From positions 1,302,001-1,366,000 of the forward strand of contig JABMLP010000002.1 in NCBI GenBank assembly GCA_013176395.1: a stretch of DNA of 64,000 bases, in the 5' to 3' direction. Positions 42,471 to 53,319 of this stretch are shown in pieces. Every line of letters begins with the position of its first letter. Within the stretch, counting starts at the first letter, position 1. Origin of the DNA: Venturia oleaginea. Lineage: Eukaryota; Ascomycota; Dothideomycetes; Venturiales; Venturiaceae. The translations under genes and the position numbers were made by a program. Under the pieces are notes generated by a model. The model was not told where the DNA came from and made no database searches. It saw only the letters and a program-made list of their open reading frames with translations.

Positions 42471-43598
42471 ACGTACTTCACAAGCGAGTGGGCCACCCAA
42501 GCGAGTGGGCCACCTCACAAACGTAAACCGCCTTCGTAACAACGTCGCGTAATGCCTCAACAAGACGAAAAGCAGAAGATCTATAAAGAAGGAGATATAT
42601 TCCTTGCTATCTCAGATATCAATTCAAAGCAAATCCAAAGCGAAAGACGCGCTGCAGTAATATATAGCGTACCTCGAACAACAGTACAACGCCGACGCGC
42701 CGGACAGCGCCCTCGACGCGAATGCGAGCCGAACTCGAAGCGATTGACAAAGCTGGACGAGGAGGTGGTTATAAAGCGTATTCTTAACGAAAGCTTACGC
42801 GGCCTACCGCCGTCGAAGGCCTACGTACAAGATATGGCTAATAAACTACTAAGAGAGCGGGGTGGGAAGCCTGTTGGCAAGAACTGGGTTAACAACTTGG
42901 TAAAGCGTACGCCAGAGCTTACCACCCGATGGAGCCGTCCATACGATCGCCAGCGAGCTACCTGCGAAGACCCGGCGGTTATTATACCCTGGTTCACACT
43001 TGTTCAGAGGATAAAGGCAGAGTACGGTATCATAGACGAGGATACCTACAATTTTGATGAATCTGGCTTCTTAATAGGCAAGATATCGTCTCAGCTAGTC
43101 GTTACAGGCCCAGGATCCTCTGCAAGTTCTATTGATGAGCAGGTCAGGCAGTTGAGTAAAGGCGCGCAGCAGATATCACATGAAATGGTGTTGATGCGCG
43201 AAGAAACAGCACGCCTTCGAGACGCAATTGAGGCAGTTACAAAGCGTAAGAGTCGCAAAAGGAGATATATACGGACTGAGCAGACCTTGACAGCTGGTGA
43301 AGTAACTGACTTAGTTACTATAAGGGAGGGTGGCAATCGTAACGATGGTGAGAAGCCTGCGAAGAGGGTACGTGGAGAGAGGAACTGCGGCCGTTGCGGC
43401 GAGACTGGGCATAACTCCCGCACTTGTGAGGTAGGAATAGAGGATATAGATGATAGCGAAGCATCTAAATAATATTATTCTATTCTATTTAATTAATACT
43501 GTAAATTGTTGTAGGGTTGCGTAGTATTTTTACGAAGGCGGTTTACGTTTGTGAGGTGGCCCACTCGCTTGGGTGGCCCACTCGCTTGTGAAGTACGT
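42471..43598 (+). mobile_element. Fot1/pogo-like element with 69-bp perfect TIRs, internally deleted
   Basis: Inverted repeats 42471-42539 and 43530-43598 appear identical over 69 bp. They begin ACGTACTTCACAAG and contain a 17-bp unit (CAAGCGAGTGGGCCACC) twice in tandem. The target duplication is TA (42469-42470, 43599-43600), as expected for Tc1/mariner-pogo. It encodes one protein lacking most of the catalytic core. Confidence 0.93.
42552..43472 (+). CDS. Truncated pogo-type transposase: DNA-binding part plus zinc knuckle, no DDE core
   Basis: 306-residue open frame. The N-terminal part (about 15-135) holds a psq-type helix-turn-helix (RRAAVIYSVPRTTVQRR) and a CENP-B-type second DNA-binding domain (GLPPSKAYVQDMANKLL, GKNWVNNLVKRTPEL). 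The first catalytic Asp region is present (NFDESGFLIG), but about 200 residues that should carry the rest of the DDE core are missing. The frame resumes with a coiled stretch (EMVLMREETARLRDAIEAV), a basic KRKSRKRRY and a zinc knuckle CGRCGETGHNSRTC. The deletion kept the frame, so a DNA-binding protein without catalysis could be made. It could act as a repressor, or be mere debris. Confidence 0.8.
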   Translation: MPQQDEKQKIYKEGDIFLAISDINSKQIQSERRAAVIYSVPRTTVQRRRAGQRPRRECEPNSKRLTKLDEEVVIKRILNESLRGLPPSKAYVQDMANKLLRERGGKPVGKNWVNNLVKRTPELTTRWSRPYDRQRATCEDPAVIIPWFTLVQRIKAEYGIIDEDTYNFDESGFLIGKISSQLVVTGPGSSASSIDEQVRQLSKGAQQISHEMVLMREETARLRDAIEAVTKRKSRKRRYIRTEQTLTAGEVTDLVTIREGGNRNDGEKPAKRVRGERNCGRCGETGHNSRTCEVGIEDIDDSEASK

Positions 43599-43848
43599 TA
43601 TATCCAATTGGAGAATTTGGCCGCAGTCCCGCGCCCAAAACGGCCTAGCGCGATTCTCACTTCGACTTTGACCTCCTATTCTCACAACCACCGAGGATCT
43701 GACACAACCAACCTCATTATATCTTGAGAATGCCAGGAAATGAACGATTAACAACTAGTATAGTCTGGAATATGTCACGGACGCTTGTCATTCGATTTAA
43801 TGGCTGGAAAATGCAAAGAAGTATGTCATAAAAAAAGAAATTTCATTA

Positions 43849-45298
43849 ACGTGTTCCACCACCGAGCTGGTCAGTTTCTGCGAAGACGACCAACTCCCTC
43901 ATTAACACGATATGTCTCAACAACAAAATGCGCAATTATCTAACAAAGAAGGCAAAATTCTGCTTGCCCTTTCTGCCTATAACACCCACCAATTCCGAAG
44001 CCTCCGGCGCGCTGCTGAAGCGTTTGATGTACCTCCTTCAACATTGACTAGCCGATACAACGGAATCACGTATCGCCTAGATACTCGCAACGCCCAACAC
44101 AAGCTCACTACGACTGAAGAGCAGACAATTGTCCAATACATCCTCGACCGCGAGTGGGTTACAGTTATCCAGAGCATCTGCGCCGCTGGGTATGCGACCC
44201 CGCCATTCATTATCTACAAAGGACGCGTTCACATCTCTGCGTGGTATGAGGAGGCAGATATACCACGGAATTGGAAGCTCTCGGTCTCTGAGAACGGCTG
44301 GACAAACAACGCGCTTGGTCTTGAGTGGTTGAAGCACTTTGACGCGTATACAAAGGCGCGTCAAGTGGAGGGGTATATGCTGCTCATCTTGGACGGCCAT
44401 GAGAGCCATCTCAACCAGGATTTCAAGGACTACTGCCTCGAACATAAGATCATAACGCTCTGTATGCCACCTCATTCATCGCATATCCTCCAGCCGCTTG
44501 ATGTGGTCTGCTTCTCGCCGTTGAAGTGCAAGTACTCTCAACGAGTTCGAGACTTGGCACGCCGACGCGTCTACCTATATCAACAAAGAAGGCTTCCTCC
44601 CAGCCTTCAAAGACGCGTTTTTCGACGTGTTTACAGAAGAGAACTGTCGAAAGACTTTTGAGATGGTAGGGCTAGTCCCTATCAACGCGGAGATGGTATT
44701 GGATCGCCTTGAAGTACGGCTACGTACCCCACCAGCACCCCCACCGCAGGAGACGTCGTGGCAGTCGAAGACTCCAAGCAATACTCTTGAATTTGGATCC
44801 CAATCCAAGCTCGTAAGCGAGTCCTTTACTTGGTCACCAGTTACTGCGCAGGCAGGCTTTTCCCAGCTTATCAAGGGCGCTGAATTGATGCTACACCAAA
44901 ACGCTCTACTTGTTGCGCGCAACCGCGAGCTTGAAGAGCAATTGGCAGTAATGACAAAGCGAAAATCGCGCAAAAGGAAGTGGATCCAGCAAGGTGCTAT
45001 AGAGTATGGGGCTGTAGCAGCGCAGGTAGCTGCCGAGGCGTCTGTCGCGCCTTAGGGATCAAAGAAGGCTCGTGGTAGTGGTGGTCAAGAAATAGCCCGA
45101 CCAACTCAACGGTGCTGTAGGAACTGCGGCGCAACTGGGCATAATGCGCGAACTTGTAAAAAAGATATCGAGATATCATCTGAATCAGATAGCAGCACGA
45201 CGGACTTAGAATCTATTGTTAATAGCGATTAAATTGAAGAGTCGTAACATGAGTTGGTCGTGCCAAGCCTTTTTGACCAGCTCGGTGGTGGAACACGT
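43849..45298 (+). mobile_element. Second Fot1/pogo-like element, degenerate
   Basis: Ends are an inverted repeat of about 25 bp (ACGTGTTCCACCACCGAG...) with partial similarity further in (ACGACCAACTC). The TA duplication is at 43847-43848 and 45299-45300. It lies only 250 bp from the previous element but has different termini, so it is a separate family member. Confidence 0.9.
43912..45232 (+). pseudogene. Broken pogo-type transposase
   Basis: Residues from ATG 43912 show the psq-type helix-turn-helix (RRAAEAFDVPPSTLTSRY). Most of the CENP-B domain and the first catalytic Asp are deleted between QYILDR and EWVTVIQSI. The middle keeps ENGWTNNALGLEWL, LILDGHESH and PPHSSHILQPLDV (second and third catalytic regions). 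A frameshift near 44570 moves the reading to INKEGFLPAFKDAFFDVF, and a TAG at 45053-45055 interrupts before the zinc knuckle CRNCGATGHNARTC. The TAG probably replaces CAG (a CpA-to-TpA change, as in RIP). Clearly dead. Confidence 0.88.
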
Positions 45299-45734
45299 TA
45301 TATATAGTTTGATTCAATCTAGCAAAAGAACAATCGGAAATGTGTGGGGACGATCGGACCTGCCCAAGCTGTCCACACAAAACGTCACGAACAAGGACCC
45401 GAGAACCACGCAACTACCACCAAAAATAAGACGATTGGAAGAGCAGGTGGCTCAATCGGAAAGATTGCGAGTACCAAAGTAAAAGTGTAAGAACAAACAT
45501 GACCAGCGATAGCATCCTTAATAAGTCAAGGTAGGAAATTATAAGCTTTCTTTCACTGCCATCTGACTGCCAGGCATATTCTTGGTGACCTCCACCATCG
45601 CTGACGCATCCTTGCCATAATCCAATGCCTAGTCTGCTTGCCTAGAAAGGACCCGTTTTCCAACTCTGATCATGAATCATCCCAGTCGTCCCGTCGTAAA
45701 TACAACCATCAATTGCACCACTTCCAAAGGCTCC
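45299..45734. other. Intergenic, no gene seen
   Basis: About 435 bp between the second pogo-like element and the 3' end of the DNA polymerase gene. Confidence 0.5.
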
Positions 45735-48676
45735 TTAACAAATCCTATGCTCGGGTGGCCTGTAAGGCACCCCCAGAATCTCAAAGATTCTCTTCTCATC
45801 TTTCCCCTCTATCAACTCCCCCTCAGTCATCTTCTGCCTATGCCGCCCTCTCATGACGTTCCTATACAAACCTCTCTGATTCAGCCTCATGCCCTTCTTG
45901 CTAGCCAAGAGTCTCATGCTTCGATTGAAAATGTCATTTCCGGTGAAGTAGATCAGTGCCGCCCCTATCTCATCATAAGGGACAAAGAGGAAGTCAATTC
46001 TTCTCCAGACTTTGGAGGTAGGTAGGCAGCTACAACCATGCCATTTGGAGCCAGAATCCTCATTACCAGTCGCCAGACCAAATTTGAGGAAATCCTGTCG
46101 TAGCAATGCGGGAATCAGTCTACCAACCACAGTGTGACGGATGTGCTGTATATCGACACCCGGTTTGGTGATGATAATGTCTATGTCGCCCGAACTACTG
46201 GCCCCACGTCGATAAGACCCCATAATAGTCGCTTCGAATGCGCAATCGAGTTGAGCAAGGGAATCCTTCACGATTTGGCCATGCTCAGCAACCTCCACCC
46301 TGGGGATACGATTCTGTAGATCGTCGTAATGTTCGACCCCAATTCGTTGGTTATCCGTCAATTTGACATTATTCACACGCAAGTCTTCGAGCGTGCGATA
46401 TCCCTCGTTCACCCATCTGGTGGCTTGTGATAAGCCCACACCATATATACCCCGGAAAATCTCAATCGCCTTGTCTACGGGGTCGGAGTTGGCGTTGTCT
46501 AGCTTGCGCAATCGATTAGTGGTTGTGATTTCCTCGATCTTTGCGGCCAGTCTTGCACCAACAAAAGGCAGCCTTACGGCGTCGTCTTTGGAGATGATCT
46601 TTCGCGGCTCTTTCTTGAGAGTTTTGATGGCCATACGGTAAGCTCGTGGTCGCCATTGGTCACCAAGTCCTTTGTAGTATTTCGACATTTGTTCTAGGAT
46701 CTCGATCGTTTGCGCATTCGGATTGGATCCCGGGCTGGAGCCGTCATGCTTTTCCATGCACTGGAAAGCGCTATCACCGGCAACCTTTGGTCTCTTCGCC
46801 GGTCGCTCGTCGTCAGAATTGTCAGAGTCGTCATCGTAATCGCCAGCGATGGTGCTGGTCTCCTCCTCGGAATCTGAATCAAAGGGCTTAAATATATGTT
46901 AGCATTGACGTGGTCTCGAAGGGATGGAAACCATACTAGATGGGCAACAGCTTTGGCAGCCTTGATAATATCTACAAAAGAATCGTTATAAGAAAGGGTG
47001 ACACTATCTCTCGTGGGCTCCACCTCATCATTGCGGGCAATCTCAACTTTGTGAGATCCCTTTTTTTGCTCGGCTTGACGCTTCTCGTGATCATTGAGTT
47101 GCGCCTCAAGCCTGACCAATCCCTTTTCGTATCGTTGTAGTCTCTCCTTGACGGCAATCCTCAAACCATTGATGAGGTCCGGATCATCGATTCCCATCTC
47201 CTCAGTCCACTCCTCGTTTGACCTAGCAACCGCAATTTTGGCATTGATGATATTGCTTCTCTGCTTACTCATCTTACCTTGCAATGTATCGATCTGAGAC
47301 TGAATTTGCTGCACCAGAGCGATATTGTCATCTTCAAACAATTTTTCTACATTGCCTTGTCAACGCTCAAAATCAAACTTTTTTTAGGAGACATACCTGG
47401 TTCGGTCCGGGCCTCTATTTTTAAGGAAGGCGTTGCAGCCCTCTGCACTAAGGGCGCTGTAGATCGGCGTATGGGAGTCTCTTTGACGAATTGGGTCTCT
47501 GTTCGACTAGCATTCGTGATGGCCTTTGGAAATGTATTCAGGATAGTTGACCTCTGCAGATTGCCTTCTCTCGCCTTTGCTATTGGTGTCTCTTGTACAA
47601 GCCCACACTCTTCTTGCGGCATCTGTCGCATCTTTGCACTGTTTGCGCGAGGTTGTCGTCGAACGACGTCATAGAGTTTTTGCCTAGCATCTACAAGAAT
47701 CTGGTTTGATATACAGTCTGAAGGATATCGTTGATTGACAACAGTGATATGGTCGGGTAGCTCTTCCATATTCACATGCTTCAGAACATCCTCGTACTGC
47801 ATGTCGGAGTCCACGATGATATGAGACACTCCTTCACCAGTTGTCCATGGATGGATAAAATTAGCACCATATTCCATGGCTTTGCGTATGCGCATGAATC
47901 TTTGCTGATTAACATCATTATCGGGAAAAAAGACTGAGATGTGAGTGACATGAAAGTGAGATATCCGGGAAAACATACTTACAGAAACCCAGATGCTTAA
48001 AGATCCTCTGCGGTTCTTTGACCATGCGAACCCCTTTAGGCTCCTTTCGAATGCCGTTGGATCCTTTTGGAAACATATTGTACGTGGCCATTTTACCGGA
48101 TGCGAAGCTGGATACCGGGGCTAACTTTGTTCGTCGCATGGTATCGATGGTGTCGATGGAATCGAAGGAATAGATTGTTTGTTTGTGTGGTGACGGCTGC
48201 CTAAGTTGTGCTACCTCACTTTCACGAGGACGCGACCCGGCATCGTCGGTTATTCTCTTGGTGGTGGTCAGAGACTGTAGAGCATGTCGCTCAGCCCCGT
48301 TACTGCTTTCGATGATTGATTGTGTCTTCTTTGATTGCGGATGCTGTTCCACCTCGGCGTTCGTCACCTTGGAGAAATAGTCGTGTACATGACCGTCGCG
48401 AAGTATTTCGGCACAGGGAGAAGGCCATCTACCGGCAGCGTCGATTTCAGCACAGAACTTCTTCTTGGCCTCAAGAGCTGCTTTTCTATCATTGAGGTTC
48501 CAAGGAATGGCAACGTTTCGACGGTCAGGCATTACATCTAGATTAACTCCATACAAGGAGAGCCCACCAAGATGAATTCCATGCGAATGTATTGTCGTTA
48601 CGGAATGAGGTCTAGGTGTTTGCAGGCAAAAACCAGGGGAACTGGAATCTGCCTCCGGCTGACTAAGCAACCACAT
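45735..48676 (-). CDS. Family X DNA polymerase (Pol4/lambda-like)
   Basis: Gap-filling polymerase of base-excision repair and end joining, in the nucleus. Exons on minus: 48676-47983, 47933-47397, 47346-46937 and 46886-45735, in phase, 930 aa (882 aa if Met 48532 is used). A BRCT-like region spans the exon 1-2 junction (KHLGFFFFPDNDV, GVSHIIVDSD). An acidic/KRPK segment (DDERPAKRPK), probably a nuclear signal, precedes the Pol X core. The core has the 8-kDa helix-hairpin region (YYKGLGDQWRPRAYRMAI, LPFVGARLAAKI, GVGLSQATRWV), the palm acids in RRGASSSGDIDIII and RRIDFLFVP, and thumb residues GNDIFNRSMRLLA. The ATG at 48676 lies 4 bases from a transposon (48681), so original upstream sequence or promoter may have been displaced. 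Confidence 0.9.
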
Positions 48677-48680
48677 TCTC

Positions 48681-50083
48681 CACGGGTTGGCCGGAATTGA
48701 CGGCGCACAGACCCCTGACCTTCATCCGATCTCTAAAACAACACGTAGATTCCATATAAACCACCACATTATGGCTCCCACAACGCCGAAAAAGAAGCTA
48801 CCAAAGACTGATCGTCGAGAATATGATACCGTGAAGCGAAATCGATTTTTTCAAGTCCTTGACTCCGCTAGTCCTTCCTCTAGCTTTAGATCTATTTGCC
48901 ACCTTCCTGGAATCAACATCCCAACTCCCACCGGCCGTAGATGGCGGAAAAACCGAGAAGATTGGGGCAATAAAGCGCTTAGAACAACAAGAAAGAGGAG
49001 TTCTATCTTAGGAAGAAAAAGCTTGGTATCTGCCTCTGATTTAGAGAAGATAATTGACCAAGATGACCCAACACATGAGATGGGCTACCGAGATCAAGTC
49101 GAAGAACTCAATTTGGAAGCCGCACCACGAACTTTACGTCGCCACGCCAATCAGATAGGAGCCAAACGATTCAAAAAGAAGTTTCAAAAGAGAATTAGCA
49201 AAAAGAATCAAGCCCTCCGCCGTCAGTACGGCCAAGAACACCTCACCGCCACGATTTCAGGCTTTTGGTCTCGCATTTGGTTCACAGACGAGGCTCACTT
49301 CCAGTCAAAGCAGCTGATGGAAGAGCCCGAGTACGAGCTACGTAAACCCGGGCAAGAAAGGTCTATAAATGAGTCAAAAGGCACAGGTTTAGACATCACA
49401 ATCCACATCGCCGGCGGAGTCAACTACAACCACAAAGGTAGCCTCATATTCTACAAAGATCCTGTTGAGCCCTCAGAGAAGCAGCGGGCTCCTACCAAGC
49501 CTAAGCAACTCAAGTACGAGCTGGATACTGCCTTTGCAGAGCGCTGCAAGGTCTACGATGACTGGAAGGCAAAACAGGATGCTACACCAAAAGGAAACTG
49601 CATGTCGCATGTCTTTTACGCTGAAAAGATACTGCCACAACATATTAAGGCTATACAGGACTTGGAGGCAAAGCACAAGTGCAGATACTGGCTACAGGAG
49701 GATGGCGATCCATCGCACGGAATCAACTCACTAAACTCACCTCCAGCCGTCCTTAAACGCGAAGCAGATCTCTTATTACTCACCCACCCTCCAGAGTCAC
49801 CAGATTTGAACCCTATAGAAGCTTGTTGGAACATCATGAAGGGTAGATTGGTTGGTAGAAAGTGGACAACGGTGGCCCAATTCAAGGCAGATATTCAGGC
49901 AGAATGGGACCGTATTACACTTAAACAAATTCGTGACCGCATGAGGGAGATGCCCCAGAGCTGTAGATCAATTATTGAGCAGCCTCAAGTGCGAATTCAA
50001 AGCGCTTTGTGGTGATATCTGTACATTACTCTAAAATCACATATTGAGGCGGTCTGTGCGCCGTCAATTCTGGCCAACCCGTG
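48681..50083 (+). mobile_element. IS630/Tc1-like DNA transposon, copy B (uninterrupted)
   Basis: 1403 bp with the same terminal repeats as copy A: left 48681-48714 starting CACGGGTTGGCC, right 50050-50083. The target duplication is CTC (48678-48680 and 50084-50086). It serves as the empty-site reference for the nested element in copy A. It lies head to head with the polymerase gene and 226 bp upstream of the HET relic. Confidence 0.94.
48771..50015 (+). CDS. IS630/Tc1-mariner-type DDE transposase, copy B
   Basis: 414 residues, nearly identical to the protein at 7513-8757, with the same D173, D311 and E350 catalytic residues. Visible differences include GTC for GCC (Val for Ala, residue 29) and a silent C-to-T a few codons on. 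The frame could be read upstream to 48687 through the TIR, but that lacks an ATG; the ATG at 48771 matches copy A. Confidence 0.92.
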   Translation: MAPTTPKKKLPKTDRREYDTVKRNRFFQVLDSASPSSSFRSICHLPGINIPTPTGRRWRKNREDWGNKALRTTRKRSSILGRKSLVSASDLEKIIDQDDPTHEMGYRDQVEELNLEAAPRTLRRHANQIGAKRFKKKFQKRISKKNQALRRQYGQEHLTATISGFWSRIWFTDEAHFQSKQLMEEPEYELRKPGQERSINESKGTGLDITIHIAGGVNYNHKGSLIFYKDPVEPSEKQRAPTKPKQLKYELDTAFAERCKVYDDWKAKQDATPKGNCMSHVFYAEKILPQHIKAIQDLEAKHKCRYWLQEDGDPSHGINSLNSPPAVLKREADLLLLTHPPESPDLNPIEACWNIMKGRLVGRKWTTVAQFKADIQAEWDRITLKQIRDRMREMPQSCRSIIEQPQVRIQSALW

Positions 50084-50308
50084 CTCCCGTCCCCATCAGG
50101 TCGTATCTTACTAGTTTCCTTCTCTGCATGGCCGAATGAGGTGTGCATTCAGGCCTCCACTAAGTCCATCTGTGCATGTCCTGCTGTCATCATTTCCTCC
50201 CTCTCGTCCTCTCATATTTGTTGGCCGTCTCAAGCCCTCATGCTGTGCCTTTGACAATCTCCATCGCGCGTTGGCCATTACTAAGAGGCCAGCAACATCC
50301 TTTGAAAC

Positions 50309-52142
50309 ATGGAGGATTCTTCGTCATACCAATACAAGCAAATTCCTTCGGACTCGAGTTTCGCGTACTGGAGCTGCTGCCTGGAGAGGAAAGCGACAAA
50401 CTCGCGTTTCGATTACATATCGCTGACTGAGACGACGCTCCAGCATTTGAAGCTCTCTCTTACGCTTGGGGAGATCCGAAGATCAAAGTCACAGCTATTT
50501 GCGATGGAGCTGTCATATCAATAACGACAAACCTGAACGATGGTCTACACGCAATGCGACTCAAATATCACTCGCGATTTCTTTGGGCTGACGCAGTGTG
50601 TATCAACCAAAAGAACATGCCAGAGCGCGGGCACCAGGTCAGTGTCAATTTGCGCAAACAAAGCATGCTTTGTACGCCGAGATTAATGTCCGCACTCAGG
50701 TCGGCCATATGAGGACCATCTATCGGAAATCAACAAGGGTTCTTGTCTGGCTCGGACGTAATGTCGAAAAGAAAGCAGTAAAGGCAACCACAGCCATTCG
50801 GGAAATTGCATCTGCCTGTTGCGCTGCTGCTGATAACATCGTACTTGCCCGTTTGGAGTATGTCGATGACCTATGGAACGTGGCACCAAATGTTCCATTC
50901 GACAACCTTGAATGCGACAATGCCGATACCTGGCGCTGTATTGCTTGGTATTTCACCCTCACTTGGTTCAGCCGTCTTTGGGCATTCCAAGAGGTCAACT
51001 CGGGAACACAGGCGCTCATGATGTGCGGAGATACTGACGTGGGTTGGGATGTTGCTGCGCTAGCATCGACCTATATCAGAAAATTAACCGGAATTCGACA
51101 ATTATGGGGCTTCTCAGCTAGTTATATCAATAACATCTACATCATGCGCCATCGCAGTGTACACAGCACCTTCAGTCCATCACAACTCTTGACATGGAAG
51201 AGAAATTTTGACGCTTCGGACCCTTTGGACTGTGTCTACGCGTTGATGGGTATGCCGTCTATCGCCAATATGATCTTTCCTTGGGAATTGGAGTACGCCA
51301 AAACGAGGAAGCAACTGTATCTTGAATTTGCGGCAAGGTCTGTTCTCGAAGTCCAAAGTCTTAATATCCTGGCATGCGTTCAGCACGTCCACACAATTCA
51401 GCAGGAATTTCCATCATGGGTGCCGCAGTGGGACCAGGCTCAGACAATTATTCCCATCAGCCGCTCTTTCTCCTTCGAGTGGAACGCAGGTGGAGAAAGC
51501 TGCATCTCGGCCCAGGAGGATCCTCTCGATTCGGTTCTGAACATCGAAGGTATTGTTCTTGATACTGTTAATGTCAAGCTCGATGTCAACAGCTCTTCAT
51601 GGTTCGATTCAAGAAATCATGTCCCAGCTAAGCACCCGGTTCTTGACTTCTGGCGTTCTCAAGAAAACCATTCTATAAAGTACCTCACTGGGGAGCCATT
51701 GATCGAAGCGTTCGCTGCCGTGCTCACGGCCGGCTTAGATTGCAGCGCCAGCAAAACAACTGAGAAGCGCGGGGAGTTCTTCACAGATTTTACGAGCTAC
51801 ATTGTTCGACTGCTGCAAGTGTCGGGGCAGGATACTAGCTGGGTGGACGAGGCACAGGTCTCGGAGAATTGGTCAAGATATGAGTACAGAGCTCGTACTT
51901 GCAGTACAAACCGATGTTTCTTCATGACCCACAAGGGTTTTATAGGCTTGGGACTGAACGCGCTTTTGCCTGGTGATGTTATTTGTGCGCTTTTTGGAGG
52001 TAACGTCCCCTATGTTCTTCGTCCTGAAAAATGGCATTTTCAGCTCGTTGGCGATGCGTATGTGCATGGGTTCATGGATGGTGAAGCTGTATATCAATGG
52101 GAAGCCGGTGATTTGGAAAAGCAGATGTTCGCGATACACTGA
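50309..52142 (+). pseudogene. HET-domain protein, broken near its N-terminus
   Basis: Heterokaryon-incompatibility (HET) family, a trigger of cell death on fusion with unlike strains. The HET domain is clear: AFEALSYAWGDPK, FLWADAVCINQ and, after a 62-nt intron (50638-50699), VGHMRTIYRKSTRVLVWLG, then WFSRLWAFQEV. The C-terminal 350 residues are open to 52142. Two lesions lie before the domain. The ATG frame at 50309 (MEDSSSYQYKQIP) is out of register with VLELLPGEESDKLAF, and a TGA at 50428-50430 sits where HET proteins usually have Trp (HIAD-stop-DDAP). I see no in-frame start after the TGA and before the domain. Probably non-functional, unless both are sequence errors. Confidence 0.8.
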
Positions 52143-52521
52143 ATCGTTGGAACTTTGCCTACTATGTACCCCCGGATCGGCGGCACATGAGTAATGCCTG
52201 AATATCTATGCTTACTGATTAAAGTACCTGACTTTGTGAAATCTAACCGAGGAAATCGGTCTGCGGCTTAACGGAGTGATATAATCTCATCGGTTTGCTG
52301 TGCGACTCCTTCACGGAGAAAGGAATCGAATGGCAATTCCAAAAGTCACATTGAAACTGAAGCGATCCCGTCTGACCAATCATAGGGTCTACGCTTGACC
52401 CATGACTTTTGCAAACTTGAACCTCTCCAGGTTTGCTCAAAAATCAACATCCTCACCTCATTAATAGACATCTACCCCACCTAGCATAATTGTGAAAATT
52501 TCATTGCTTCAAACATCTTCC
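52143..52521. other. Intergenic, no gene seen
   Basis: About 380 bp between the HET relic and the FolB gene on the same strand. Confidence 0.5.
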
Positions 52522-53319
52522 ATGGCAACCACAACAAAGGACGTCGTCTTCATCCGCAACGTCTCAGTCGAGGCCGTGGTCGGACTAGACGGCTGGGGCA
52601 GACTGAAACCACAGCCAATACTGCTCTCTGTCAAAATACCCTACCCTCGACGATCGATTGAGGCTGCAAATATCTCCGACGACATCAGTGATTGTCTGGA
52701 CTATCGGAAAATTTACAAAGCTCTTAGGAGTCTCGATAATCAAACTTTTGAAGGCATCTTTGATCTTGCTGAGAAAGCCTCGCGGCAGGTTGCACAAGCG
52801 GGAAATGGGACGATGAAAATGGAGATGACGGTTTTATTGGCCAATGGGTTGGTCCAGAGCGAAGGCGTTTCTGCTCATCTACACATCTCCGAAGACGGGG
52901 CTGTTGAGGCTAAGTATTGCGAAATACACAGACTTGTGGTTCCTTGCATTCTCGGAATTGGAGACCATGAGCGACCAAGGAAACAGCCTGTTGTTGTTGA
53001 TTTAAAACTGGACGGGGCCTCTCTCACCTCAAAAGGACCATCCTCAACTCTAGAATACGAAAGCATATTTCGGGTACGTCCACTCCTGCTACAACTACAT
53101 CAATCGCGCTGACTAGCATTTGTTGAAAAGAAATACGAGGCTTCAGAACTCTACACGCTGGAGAAGCTCGTCACCAACATGGCTGAATTCATACTTTGCG
53201 AACTCAAGACCGAATGGACGACTGTGACAGTTAGTGCGGAGAAACCTGTCATCTTCGCTTTTGCCAAAGGCCCAGGAGTGGAAATCACTCGAACCATCGA
53301 CGACTTCGCCAAAAGATGA
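52522..53319 (+). CDS. Two-domain dihydroneopterin aldolase (FolB-like) protein
   Basis: Folate pathway family. Exons 52522-53073 and 53131-53319 give 246 aa. Two tandem FolB folds are visible: VVFIRNVSVEAVVGLDGWGRLKPQPILLS (first; split here only in description, residues about 7-36) with the glutamate-bearing TFEGIFDLAEKA, and residues about 133 onward (CEIHRLVVPCILGIGDHERPRKQP) with TLEKLVTNMAEFIL. In fungi two FolB domains normally form the N-terminus of the trifunctional Fol1, followed by HPPK and DHPS. Here the protein stops after the aldolase part, so it is a stand-alone form. Several active-site positions look diverged, so catalysis is uncertain. Confidence 0.85.
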
